Positions 34,701 to 47,505 of a stretch of DNA of 64,000 nt are shown piece by piece. The notes below the pieces were generated by a model. It saw only the letters and a list, made by a program, of their open reading frames with translations. It had not been told where the DNA came from and did no database searches. The DNA is from Chionis minor (taxonomy: Eukaryota > Chordata > Aves > Charadriiformes > Chionididae). Each line of letters begins with the position of its first letter. Position 1 is the first letter of the stretch. Made by a program: the position numbers and the translations under genes. The stretch is taken from the NCBI GenBank assembly GCA_013398295.1, contig VZSF01007912.1, forward strand, positions 1 to 64,000. The letters run 5' to 3'.

Positions 34701-37700
34701 GCTCTTTGTCAGGCTCATAATGAGCACATACTTTTAAAATTATTTTTCACCATTGTGACAGGGAAAGGAAAAATGTGTTTTATTTAGCTTGTGGCTGTGT
34801 CTTAGCCTGAATCTTCTCTGCGCAGTTAAAGCAGGCTCCTATATGGAGCAGCCTCTGACCTGGATTAGTGGATTTCTGTGCCTGGTGGTCATGCCCTGGG
34901 ATCTGCTTGGGCTTGGGCTGGCATCCCTTCTCTTTGCTCTGAGGGGACAGACCAACCTACATGAGTTCAGAAGGACATCTGCAGCCTTTTCCCAACAGTT
35001 CACTTTCCACTCCGGTCCCCACAAAGGGCAAAATAGTTTTTCTACAACCAGCTGGGAAAGCACTCTAGACCACCCCGCTGTAAGAGACGTGGAGTTAGGA
35101 CCATGGGTGCTGAGGGGCGCTGACATCTGTAGTAGGCTAACACAGAATTGCACACCCAGGGGTCAAAACAAACTGCTCAGCATTTGCTGTGTCCTGGTAC
35201 ACCATGGCCCATCTCAGCCGGTGCAACTGAGGTACACAAGGGTGGAAGGAGAGCTGTAACCCTTCAGTGGCATAAACAGTCTGTACAGGAAAAAGAGAAC
35301 CTCCCCCCAGGAGCTAGCTGTGCACTGGTGCTGTGCAGCTGCAGGAATACCTGGAAAGGGAATGCATGACGTGTTCCCACTATCATGACAGTAGGTTGTC
35401 TGGGACACCACAGGAATAAGTTCCACTGCGGTTTGGAGGCCCCTCTTTTAAAATGAGGAAAGTTGTATTTAGGCAAGGAAAGAAAGCACACTTCTTCCTC
35501 CCACGCAGAAATTAAATTTTCAGGAACTCAAACTCAGCCTGAAAGCTATGAATCCTATTTAAATGAACTGTTTGTTCTTAACAAGGGAGAATTACATAGA
35601 TTTTTTTTTCTTTTTTTTTTTTAATTAGCATCTTGTGGTGAGAAAATGAGCCCATTGATGTTTGATGTCTGCTAGCTAGGAAGGTATGTTGCTGTTTGAT
35701 ATGAATTGCACTTGGTTTAAATTATCTTGAAAAAAATTAATGTCATATTCTTCACAGCCTTATAACCTTTAGCCTGGGCCTGGAGCTATTTCTGTGTAGA
35801 TGGTTATAAAGAATGTTTCAAAGACATGACAAGGAAAACACCTCTGTAAGATATTTGGAAGGTCTATTTTTAAGCCAGCTGTTGATTTTTTTTTCAATAA
35901 ATATTTATTCCTGTATTTAAAATGCCTTGCCTCACTATTGCAAGCAAAGCATTCCTGTTCTCTGAAATAAAAATTTCAACCTATGACTGATTGCAAAACT
36001 GAAATTCTGCCTAGAGCGTAAAAGCCCTTCTAACAGTCTCTGTAAATATGTGAGGGCTATATATAAACAGAAAAAAAGAAAATATTTACTGACTACAGAT
36101 CAATATTCGGAGAAGCAATGAAAAAGTTTAAGAAATAAAAAATTAATATGCATTCTGAAAAATCTCAAATTGTGTGGTAGAAAGAAAATAGTGTAACTGA
36201 AGTGAGCGAGCACCGCACTGGGAAAATATTTCCTGAATGCATCAGCAGGAAGAATGGCTGCTACCACAAAAGAGTGAAGTGCTGGTGATGCTACCCGAGT
36301 ACCACCTTCAGTAGCTGCTTCTAAGATTTCAGGTCTGTCCTTGGTCAGTAGAGTCCTGAATCTTGTGACACTAGAGGAGGAGGAACCTCACACAGTAACT
36401 CACAGCCTTTACAACTTCTTCCTCTCCCTCCCTGCGCTTGTGCTGTCTGTATCCAAGGAATGACATGGGGCATGGGACGAGACCTTGCTCACAGGTGGGC
36501 AGACCTCCCAGCTGGCCCTGGGGGCTGCCTGGTGGCCCTGGGGCTGTGGGTGCTCCTGTCTCCACCAACCCAGCACAGGGCTGAGGGCCAAGGAGTGCTG
36601 CACAGATGGGTCTGGTCAATTAAGTCTCTGCACTGCCAGAAAGAGTGTTCCAGTTACCCCAAAATGGAGAAAAAAAGTCATGAACATTTTGTCCACTTTT
36701 TTCCTGAAAATTTCAAAGCCTGAAGAAAATGAACAACGAGGTTGGACTTTGAATTTAAGCACAGATGATAAGGCTGAGGTTCGCATTTCATCTGAATGCT
36801 GCATTTCCCACCTTCTGATAAGTGCCAGACTTCCTTAAAGTTTGTTTCAGTTTTTGTCCCAAGACTTTTTCTAGCTTTTTCTTGAAATAGGAAGAACAAG
36901 TTGCAATTCTCCTATTTCAAATTGTATGTAAGCTTTAAGACATCAATTTGAAGCCATAGGGAAAGAAAAAAGAACAAAAGATAACTACTTGAATTACTCT
37001 TTTGCATACCAACATAAGCACACTTTCCGAAAAGATGAAAAAAATTTACAAACACTACTTCTAATAAATACCATCATTAAAATGTGAAATGACTTAGTCT
37101 GAAATACTTTTTCAGTCATGAAACACGATCTATATTCTGGACATTTGGACCACAAAAAATCTGTTCTGCTAAATTTGCAGATTCACATGATTTCTTTTAT
37201 AAACGCTTAAACAAGACAAGAAATTACTCTACATTTCTTGTGGTTGGATGAAAACAAGAAAAAAAACAGTAGTGTGGATTTGGCTACAGATGAGATTTGT
37301 CAAGGCTTTTGAAGCTTTAATGTGTTCTGAAATAAAAGGAAATAATAAACATCTAAAAACTGGCAAAAAAAGTAAGTCATTACAAAGAAAATTGAACTTT
37401 AAATAATACTCAAGTGTTTCCGTTCTTAATTGACTAGCACTGCATTCCCAGCTGACTTATGGCGCTTTGCAGTTGGATCAAATATATCCCTTGCTGCAGT
37501 GCTAAGTACTCCAGGATGCTCTCTACAGTGCTGTGCAACCAAGTGTTGGGTGTTCTATGTGTAGCCTGTTGTATGAAATGTCTGAGTGCAAACACTCGTG
37601 GCGCAGCCATGCAGCATTACTGCTGCATTCCTCCTGCTGCTCCACTCATGCTGACAAACTACTGAGCGGCAGGAGAAGACAGCTTTGGATGGGGACCAGA

Positions 37701-38251
37701 ACTAAAAGTGCTACGAAGGCCATCTTCATGCTGGAATTCAATCATTCTACCAAAATATTAAAAGGAACTGTGAAAGTTATGAAAACTGAACTATGGCAAA
37801 GCAGCAGTCACAAATTTGGATCCAATCATTTCCATGTTTGCTCCATTGATCAAACATCTGGTTGACTTACACCTTTGGCAAGCTGTCCTGTCTTGGTAAA
37901 ATCGTACAAATTTATAGTGAATTTGCCAAGTCTCTTCTAAATTTGTCCCAAAGTTCCTTGTCCTTGTTGTTATGGCGGCCCTGTACATCCTCCAGGTAAC
38001 TAGAAGTTCTTGCCAAAATGAAGCAGCTCTAAAGATAAAAGTTATAATTTACCAGAATATCTCTAGCCATATCGAATCTCATACAACTCAAACAGGTGTC
38101 ACCACGATAAACCTTTCAACTTTTGTGAAAACAAGGAAAATCACTGCTTAAATGGAACTTACATAGCCCTACGGGTGTTAATTTGAAATTAAACTCTGAA
38201 GACTCCGAGATGTAGAGCATAGTCATACAAGCAAACTGGCACAGGTAAGGT
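31799..38251. other. Long non-coding interval with possible conserved patches
   Basis: No gene recognised. It contains the longest open frame outside the CR1 copies (32058-32624 minus, 188 codons from a GTG), which has no known domain. A CT-rich patch lies at about 33618-33646. T runs at 35601-35609 and 35611-35622 are followed by TTAATTAGC. From 34400 to 36200 the sequence has several AT-rich homeodomain-type words and no recognised repeats. Confidence 0.5.
35601..35622 (+). repeat. T-rich tract (T9, C, T12)
   Basis: Two T runs separated by a single C. Confidence 0.9.
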
Positions 38252-38279
38252 ACCCTTCACTGTAGTACAGTGAACGGGT
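38252..38279. repeat. Near-perfect 12-bp hairpin
   Basis: Arms ACCCTTCACTGT (38252-38263) and ACAGTGAA-C-GGGT (38267-38279) around the three-base loop AGT. All twelve pairs are Watson-Crick, with one bulged C at 38275. No function or family recognised. Confidence 0.85.
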
Positions 38280-40359
38280 GAGCTCAATACCACAAAACCT
38301 GATGAGTTCGCAGGAATTCATACTCTCTGCCTTTGGCTCTGCCACTGCATATGAATAATACCTTCCACTAACTTTGTACTGGTTTTATGGCTATGCAAAG
38401 CAAACCAGGCCTTAACCACAACTACTGTACTCTAAGATGCTGCAGCTGAGATTAATTCACCTCATAAAACTGTGTCTCATTGTCAAGAGTGCAGTGCTTT
38501 ATTCTGAAGCCACCCAGGGAAGAATAAAATGATAAACAATGACACGCTTTTTTAAAAAGACCATTCCCACTTTTCTCCATTATCTTTAAATCAAGGTTGC
38601 TAAGGTTTCCTAGAAAACAGATGTCTAAATGAAGATTCCCAGGGCTGATCCAGGAAGCAACTCTTACGGGATTTGTCTTAATGACGAGCTACAGTAGAAG
38701 CACGAAAGACTGAATTCATGTTGGTTTATTGGATGATTTAGCTGTGGAGTGTTTTAATGTCTGCTTTGACTGCTGACCCAAATACAGGCAAGTTAAAAGT
38801 AGAAATTCTTCAGTACAGAAATGGCAGCAAGGATTGTACTTGGTGCTTTTCTGCCTTCCAAATACACTGTTTAATTTGTAATTGCCTTATGTTTAATCTC
38901 TCAAGTTGATTAACTGCTCTTATAATTGGGTAGCATGCACACAAAAAAGCCTGCATTTTCCTTTTACTTATTGCATTGTAATTACTAACACTATTTACGC
39001 AGAGAGATAATTTACCATGTGTTTCTGGTATACTAGAACTTCTGTGGCAATTTAGTTTGAGTTTTGTAATTAGTAAAAAGTAAAAAAAATAACTGAAAGC
39101 CAAAAAAATTGCTAAGGAAACTTAGTAGCAATCTATGCTCAGTGAGGAAGGTGTGCATTTAACATAGATAAACTGACCTCAGGTTACCTATCAATGTGGG
39201 GAAGAATAGTTATTTTGTGGTGATTGAGGCTCTGGACTGGGACCATAGGCATGACTTCAGACATGTTGCCCTGTCTTTGTTACGTCATTTTCCTGGGACT
39301 CTTCAGCAAGACAGGATGAATACAGCCACAGGGCAGACCTATGACCACTGTGGAAAACCACCTTGGCATGAAGATTTGCAGGTATGCTAGAGCGTGGACA
39401 AGGTGGCATATTTCTAGGTAAGAGGAGGACATGGATTAATCCTTTTGTGACTCAGTTGAACAGATGCTTCAGCATTGATTTACATCATAAGAGTCATTGT
39501 GAATAAGAGTCATTAGTACTGCCTTTGAGGCTCTGAAATACTTTGCAAGAAGCAGTAAACCTGCCTGTGTGAAAAATGAAATGGTTCACTTCTGAGCTAG
39601 GAAAAAGGCTCATTGTATTGATGAGAAGAGTTTTTGTTATGCCGGGCCAAAGACCATGCCTCATGTTGTGCTTTCCATTTGTTAGCTCATTCTTCCTGGT
39701 GAGTTTTGGCACTTTGATGCAGTTCCTAGTAAAGGAAACATCACTTACGGGCCAAAGAACGGGTGAAGAGAAATTTTAAAAGTTAGGGACTCATTATGTT
39801 CTTTGGTTTCCCAGCAAGGGGGTTTGTGTCAGGATCCAGAGACACACTCATCCCTGCATGGAATAGCTTGACTGGCCAGCATTCTACGGGAGAGTATTAG
39901 TTTGGATCAAATGGCATCCCCAGTGGCTGAATGACACCTTTCCAACCACGTATATAACTTCACTTTGCTTCCGAAGTGCTTTTTGTTTTTCCCTTTTACG
40001 AGGTCTGCAGCAGCAGATGTTTCTTGATGTCAGCTCTGATAGTTGTATCTGAGATGTCTAATGACTTCCCCTAATCCACAAGCTGCCAGGGTCTGATGTG
40101 CTCCTGAGAATCCAGCTTCCCTTAATGTGAAAATAAACCAAAATCAATTCACACCATTTCTGCAGTCTTCATGGCTGTGTAAAGAAGCCTGAATTACCAA
40201 GCTTCAACACAAATAGGAAATTTCCAATTTAGATGGTTTGAGAGAAAAACATGAGATACATTTGTCTGCATTAGCAGAAGAGAAGCTAGCAAGTTGAGGG
40301 AAGCGTTTATTTTCTTCTCAGTACCAGTGGGGCCACACCTAACGCGTGTCCAATTTCAG
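38280..40359. other. Non-coding interval
   Basis: No gene recognised. A perfect AP-1-type word, TGACTCA, lies at 39448-39454. A 12-base duplication (ATAAGAGTCATT at 39487-39498 and 39503-39514) adds two more GAGTCAT words. Confidence 0.5.
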
Positions 40360-40845
40360 GGCACACCAGTACAAGAGAAAGCAGTAAACTGGTGAGAATG
40401 CAGACGAGGGTCAAGGGGCTGAAGGACATGAGATATTAGGAAAGCTTGGGGAAACTGGGCTTGTTCAGTCTGCAGAAAAGAAAACTAAATGGGGATCTAG
40501 AGAAACCTAAATGGGTCTCCTGCCACCTAGAAGGCGGCTATGGGGAAGATGGAGCCAACCTCTTAGAGATGCTCAGTAAGAGGCCACAAAGCAGGCATAG
40601 ACACAAATTGCAGCAAGGGAAATTCTGATAGGAAATGAGGAAAAAGTTTTTCCCCCAAGGATTGTGCAGTACTGGAAGTGATGCCCAGAAAAGCTGAGGA
40701 ATCTGCATCTGTGGTGATAATTAAAACTCAACTAAACGAGGTCTTGGGGTGAACTTTGAAGGTATCCCTGTTTTGAGCAAGAGATGGATGTACTAGACAA
40801 TCTCCCAAGTTCCCTTCCAACCTGAATTTTTCCATGATTCTACTA
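40360..40845 (+). mobile_element. Very old CR1 LINE remnant, plus strand
   Basis: The clearest segment translates to KLGLFSLQKRKLNGDL (from about 40449), which matches the [16 protein letters not shown] block of the young copy at 4691. Downstream are KVFPPRIVQYWK-like (about 40645-40680) and LPEKL-like traces. The 3' end reads CTTCCAACCTGAATTTTTCC then ATGATTCTACTAC (about 40815-40845), a decayed form of the CR1 3' end and octamer tail. The frame is shifted and stopped repeatedly. The left boundary is uncertain by some tens of bases. Confidence 0.8.
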
Positions 40846-43800
40846 CCTCATACTTTTAAGGGGAGGGATGTGGAGACACCCAACTTAGAGTGTCTAAGCT
40901 GTCAGTTTACATATCCATTTCTCTGACTTTTTAGCTGTTGATGTAGTTGGTAAATCTTTTGATTGTACACACTTCTGTATTATAGAGGAATAACATGATC
41001 ACAAAGAACAAATGACTGCAGTTCTTAGTTAAATACTTCCTACATGGGAAATGCCCCTTTTATCAAGATACACCTTGAATAGCTAATGATTCACATTATG
41101 TTTCTGAGAAGGATCCTTCTGAAACATGGGAAATAGTCACAAACACAGGAATTCTCACGAACTATTCAAAGGGACTCGCCTCGTGGCAGTGCACGAAAGC
41201 GTTCATAAGACCAATGATAAGCACAAAAGTTTTTAATAATTTTCCACAGGGTAAATCAGTTGCTTTTAATTACAACCATTCCTAAGATAACTGCACTGTG
41301 TCTGACTATTACATGACAGCAAGCCTTTACTGTCCCTTCCAACCACTCAACAGATGTTTTTTTCTTATGGCACAAACTAGCCTTAGTGTTTCATGTCAGG
41401 GACGGCTGCCTTTCAGTGACAGCAGTAATTGCTGAACACACAGAGGTGAAGAGCATTTTCAGACCTCTCAGACTGTAATAGGGGTAGGTTATGATAAAGT
41501 ATTAAGTGTAAACCCTCTAAGGAGCGCCTCAGATGCTGCAGAACTGGACAGAATTCCGGGATGTAATCGCCAGTTTCATGTGAGGCCATTTTTCCCTGTA
41601 GTTCTTCTGTGTTCCAAAGTTATTTTTGTTGCCTACCACATACTCTTGTGTTGATAGTTTAACATTTCTTTTACAGTGATGTAAAAGAAACATCATACAT
41701 ACAGAAACAAAAAGAGAATGTTCCCATTACTGCCACAGTTTGTAGCCCGGGATTAAAGTAATTTATTTCTTTTTAAATCAGAGGGCTTGTGTGCTTTCAT
41801 ATGAACCTTGAATCACAGCAGGCTTAAGTATTTACTGCATCCTAACCCTGAGCGTAAGTTATACAGTATGTATAGCTGTGTCAGTCCAAGAGTTCGCTCC
41901 AGGCTGAAATGTGGGAAGGACCAGCTCCTGCTACCACTGCTTCTGAGTGACCTTGCTCTTCTTCTGCCACTTCTGGCACCTACTGAACCCTTTGCTGAGC
42001 CGAATGAGATCTCTGGTACACTGGATTGCCAGCAGGCATGAAGACTCCCCTGGTTGTGGCCTGAGGTTGAGAGTATGCAGCTGAGATCAGGGGCTGCAGT
42101 TTAGGAGGCTGAAGTAGGGAAGTTGTAGGAAGTCACTAGATCATATTAAACCTTAAGTGTAATTTTATCCTCAAAACCACTCTTATTTTAACCTGTAAAC
42201 CATCTTATCGCTTCTTGAAGTGATTCATGTCCCTAGATATTGCTGTCTTCGAGAGGTATCTTATGGGGAAAATTTTGCTGACAGAAACTCCTCAACAAAT
42301 TTAGAACAAAACACAGATGCACTGTGTCAAACAATCTGCAAATTATGCTCCTGTGACAAGGAGGTGGCTATTTGTCTTTCACTATTGTAGTGTCTTCCCT
42401 GGTTCTCCTTCCTTTCTGTCATATAATGGAAAGCAGCTACCCCTACCCCAGGCCTGCTGTTTTCATATTTGATATGGTAGAATGAAAAAAAACGTGATTC
42501 AAATCAAAATAGCTTTTTTGTTTGGTTGGTTTGTTTTGTAAAATGCTTCCTTTTTTTTTTTTCCTTCTTTTAAGACTGATCTTCATTCCAGGTCTGTTTC
42601 TGCTCCCAGATGGTACATTTAACAGCCATGGTTTACTGATCATTTTAAAAAGCCTTTTATTAAGTCAAAATGTATCAGGAAAAAAAAAGATTGGTATATA
42701 AAGAGCATAAATAAAAGATTTATTTTTCCTTATACACTGGTGCCACTGAAAGGAACAGTGATGGTGAATGTGGTAGCAAATGTTTTCAGGAGGAAAGGTC
42801 AATAGTAACAATATCAAATTCTCATAAAACTTTTGTTTCAGTAAATGTAGCAATGGAGTGAAAGAAGATATAATATCTGCTATGTGTCATCAAGCATCCA
42901 TAAGCCCCGTTGCAATAATAATATAGGGCACCCCTTCTTGTGATCTTGAAGTGGCTATCAAAATGTTTACATGTTGTGCCTGTCCGCTTCAAACAGCACT
43001 GAAAATGAAAGCAGTACAAAGCTGGAAATAACTGTGTTCTTTACAGGTCCTTGATTTCAAGTAATTATACAAACATACACACAGTGCTAGTCTGCAATTA
43101 CCTTTTGACTTTTACACTGGGAAGTTCAACATGAGCCTTTTACATGAAACTAGATATAACATCGCTATTCTGTGATGGAAGAGCTGAAGCCTAATCTCTG
43201 TTGTTTACTTTTAGTACTTAGCAATTTATTTTATACGTGTAGAAGTAATTAATTTTATTAATTGTTACATATATTGCTATATATGCATGTGTTGCTATAC
43301 ATGAAAGTACTTAGTCATGTAGTAATTATTTATTAGGTTATAATCAGCACTTTGTTATCTTACACAGAAAAATACATGGGCTGGACAAGCTTCATTGCAC
43401 TGGTGTCTCATGGAGAGCTTGTCTTTGCTGCAGTCCTAGTTGACAGTGAACCTCAGGTGACGACCTGAGCTCAGAAGGGCTTCTTCTTAGGACTTGCTCA
43501 CCTGCTTGAGGATGTGAGCTGACACTCAAATGCTGCTGATACACCTGCTGGTAATTAAGTTACAAAAACTCATGAAGCAGTGAAGCTAGTCACTCTTTTA
43601 ATTGAAGCACCAGTGATAAAAATCATTGTATTTTCCTGGGTGGTCACTCCAACTCAAACTACTTTCATGGGGAGCTAACTACAGAGCACTGACTCCACCT
43701 GTTACAGAGCAAACAAACTCTGAAAGCCCAGTATCTGGAAAAAGAATGTTGGAAAGACACTTCAACAGGAACTTAACAGCATTATTTATTTTGGCTGAGA

Positions 43801-46800
43801 CAATCAATCCAGAAAACATAATCTATAATTCATTCATATAAAAAGATACAAAATAATAGTATGTACGTGTACATTGAGGGGAGAGATGGAGAACAGAGCG
43901 ACTTTTGCAAGGTTTGATTTTTTCCACAGAGTTGTAAATGTAACTGAACACATAAATATTCTCATTTTCACATCCTGAAAGGAATACTTGTATGCTTCAT
44001 ATAGAAATTGTACTTGATGCTTCACATAAGAATACCTTCTTGGATAGTATGAGAGCCTTGGATAGCAAGCAGAGCCACCTCCCTTAACAGAATAATACTA
44101 CTAGTCAACAGACTGATGTGGTCTATTTATAAAAGCAAAAATATCTACTTTTACTGCAATAGACATGGAGTCACTATGGAATAACACAGTGTGACAATTT
44201 TTAATACTGTGCATCAGTTTTGATTGATAAAGTTATAAAAGACTAAAAGACTTTTGTGTGAATATGGTGTTCTGCTTTAGTAGAGGATGGGAAAGGTATA
44301 AGCTGGAAGAATGTGATGCTATGGAAAAGTTCTCTCTCAGCAACCTGGCGGAGAGTGTGTGTGTGGATAATTGCAGGATCATAGTCTATTTTCAGGTACC
44401 AAACCACAGTGAGATATCTGCTCCACCAGTACTGAAATTGGTCATCAAAAAGGCTGTGAATGTGAGGAGTCTTGTTGAGAGGGTGAGGAGGGCGCAGGAC
44501 TTGCAGTGGTCTGTTGTGACCCAGAGTTAACCTGAAGAGGTTGAGTTCTCCAAAAAGCAGGAAATTACAAGTCCTCGGATATCAGCTAAGCATATAGACC
44601 GACTAGTTTTGAGAGATTCATTCTGAACATTTTGGTTTGGGGAAGCCATTTGCCTACTGAAAATCTCTCTCAGTGCTGTTGGAGGGAAGTGAAATGCATT
44701 GCTCAGCCTGTGCCGGACCTGCTGAGATAACTGCAGCAGATAATACAAGAACTGCAATGCACAGACCTGTCAGAGACCAGAACAAAACTGTGGTGCCTCC
44801 CCTCCACACATGGTCATTTAAGTGAGGTGATGGCTAGGAAGGGTGAGCTGGGAAGGCCGGAGTTAGCCAGCCCAGTGTCCATGTTACATTGCACTAATCC
44901 CTTTAAATCCTGAAACAATGTGCTTGTATTTAAATTGCAAGCTCCTTAGCAGAGGATTATTCTTTGTCACATTTTCCCTTCCCACTGTTGGGTTTTCATG
45001 TGATTACGAAAGCATCCCTCCCACCTGCAGCGTATGATTACGGGTCTAAACTGTGGCAGGACAGGGGAGCTTAGCTCGCTCTGCTCCTCAAGAAGCAGCA
45101 TTAACAAGATTTAATGTGCCACATCCAAGGACTCCTGTCCCAAATGTTCCTTGTTCCTGAGCTGCCACACTCGGTCCCACTTACTGTGCTGGTGGCCATG
45201 CAGGATGGCAGCACTGCCCTGTTTTTCACAGGAACAGGAGCAACAGTGAGGTTTCATCTAGCAGAACAATAAGCCAGGAGCCTGAAAGCTCTCTGCTGGG
45301 CACGGATTAGGCTGGAAATTAATATTTGAACTTTACATCTGCTTCCTCTTATAAGCAAACAAAAAATCCCCAACCCACACTCAGCAACCTGCCTTGTGAA
45401 CGCTGACTGATAAAAAGCCCTTGCTCCTTTCTTTATAGTGCCTCACCAACAATTACCAGAAACCCCCCCAGTTTTCCCTCACTGTTACAACTGCTCATAA
45501 CCCAGTCTGTGTAAGGCTGTAAATAATGTGAAAGACCTCAGGTCTCTGAGGTAGGTGTTTCTCACTCTCTACCCACTGAAATCAGGACAGCAGAGACTGG
45601 ATATTAAATGTGGGTTGCTAAACTGACTGTAGCTTAAAACGCAACTATAAAAAGCAGCCCTTAACATTAATTAGCTATTGGCTTATTAACTGCTACAGTT
45701 ATTATTGTTATAAGCACAGACAGAAAGGTATGGAAAGACTTTTAATAAGGTTTTCAGCAACAGCAGTTTCTCAGTGACACTAAGCCATGAGAAAATAAAC
45801 AACTTCACGCCCTCAGGAACTAAATAGCAAACCAATAAATAATTAAGTATAAACTCAATAAAAATATGCTTGTTAACACTGTCGTAAATAAACCCTCAAT
45901 GTGAGGACTGCTAATTTATTGCATGTCAAAGAGCAATGCTTCTGGGAAGAGTCAGCTCCCTTCTGTATGAGTCGGGCACTTATTCCAGGCCTGAGTGCAA
46001 AGCCCCATCGTGCCCCAGGCAAGACAGCAGTCCAGTGATACAGGAAGATCTATGGCACATGCCCTTCCCCTCATACAGGCAGAAGAGCCTTGCCTTGTCT
46101 CACCCAGCCAAAAGCCAAGGGGTAGGCATCATGATTTTAATCTGCTAAAAGAAGCAGAAATAATCCCGGGGTTAGGAACTGGAGCCTCATTTCTTCTAGC
46201 TGAGTGCTTATACTTTCACACTGGTCCTAGGGCAAATTTGATGAGGTAGTTATTCTTCTATTAAGTAATCAAAGGGATTCAGCATTCACTCTTTTAGGCA
46301 GGATATACTGTTTTTTTTTTCCTCAGTGGGTTCACTTTGCCCCCTTTAACTCAATGGGGGAATAACGTTTGCTGTCTTTCTCTAGTCCTGGGATAGTTCA
46401 GTTATTCCAAGGAAAATCACACCTTCAGCACAAGGAGCTGACTGAGACTACTGTACAGTACGTTCCTTAACACCTGCTTGTCAGGAAAATCTGTTGGATC
46501 TTCTTCAAACAGGTAGCAGATGATCTGGCCATGTTTTGGACTTAGGTACCTAAATTTCACTTTACATGTCAGCATCCTTTTGCAGACTTGGACATATAAA
46601 AACTCGGGTTCTTGTTCCCAACCAGTAGAGGTTCTTTCAAAAATTATCTTTGGTATTCCTCTGCGTGTTTACATATCCAAATAACTTAGTAAGTTCAGCC
46701 TGAAGTCACGTAAACAGCTTTGACACTCTCATTTATCACACAACTCATGACTGTCTCAAGTCTTTGATCCTGCAAATTGAACATCCAGCACATTGGCATT

Positions 46801-47367
46801 GCAACTGAAACTGGGGAATTACACATGCAAAAGCATTAAGGAACGTTTATAAGATCAGGACACTAGCTTAGGGGTGTCTTCAGGTGAGAAGATGTCACGT
46901 CATCTCTGTGGGAACAAAATAATTTTTATCACTGCTTGTCTCATTTTTGGTGAAAGGGACAGTGAGTCAAGTCACTAAGCAACAGGGAAATTATTATCAT
47001 CTGTTTCTTACAACAAATAAAGCACACAGACGAATTGAAGCCAGGCAAGCCTCAGAAAGGCATTTAAATGTGACCATAGTCTTTAAACCACATGTTTTAT
47101 ATATGGCCATGTTCAATTAAAAATGGTTATGTGAAACTAGTATTTAGTATCCTATACACTTGGCCTATTCTTTCATCTCACTGAAGTTTGAGCATGTACA
47201 CCATGTACCCTGCATCATGTTACTCGGTGATTCTCCAGAAATTCCTGAAGTCACGCAACTACTGAAGCCTGGAACAGGCTCAGAAATGGTGTAGTTGTCA
47301 TCTTTCAAAATTTATGAATAATATTTGAAGGATCACTTCTGTGTGCTAGCTAGAGCCTTCTTGTAAC
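40846..47367. other. Long non-coding interval
   Basis: No gene recognised. It contains the perfect hairpin at 41665-41690, T12 at 42551-42562, an AT-rich patch at about 43240-43340 and T10 at 46311-46320. The stretch 45640-45930 is AT-rich with repeated TAATTA/AATTAA words and no recognised repeats. Confidence 0.5.
41665..41690. repeat. Perfect 11-bp hairpin with a GTGA tetraloop
   Basis: Arms TTTCTTTTACA (41665-41675) and TGTAAAAGAAA (41680-41690) flank the loop GTGA (41676-41679). As RNA from the plus strand it would be a GUGA (GNRA-type) tetraloop on an 11-pair stem. No known RNA family recognised. Confidence 0.85.
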
Positions 47368-47505
47368 ACCAGATTCACAGAATTGCAGAAAAATTAAGGT
47401 CAGAGAAACTTGGACATCACCTAGTGCAACCTGCTAAAAGCAGTGCCAACTACAAGAGCAGATGGCTCAGGGTCTTGTTTAAACAAGGATGGACACTGCT
47501 TCTAG
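47368..47505 (-). mobile_element. Very old CR1 LINE remnant, minus strand
   Basis: The plus strand reads GATTCACAGAATTGCAG, then a diverged 'gttggaagggacc' region, CATCACCTAGTGCAACCTGC, and GATGGCTCAGGGTCTTG followed by AAGGATGGACACTGCTTC. This is the characteristic order of a minus-strand CR1 3' end: octamer tail, then 'catctagtccaaccc', then 'ctcagggtcttgtcc', then 'gaatggagactcc'. The element's 3' end is therefore on the left. It is highly decayed, and the right boundary is uncertain. Confidence 0.75.

Noticed and set aside
34789..35259. 156-codon open frame, plus strand, with a hydrophobic start
   Set aside because: It starts at TTG. The hydrophobic first part looks like a signal peptide only by chance, and the rest resembles no protein family I know.
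46930..47010. Possible MIR-like tail around GACAGTGAGTCAAGTCACTA
   Set aside because: The order of blocks does not fit the consensus well, and the similarity is limited to one short run.
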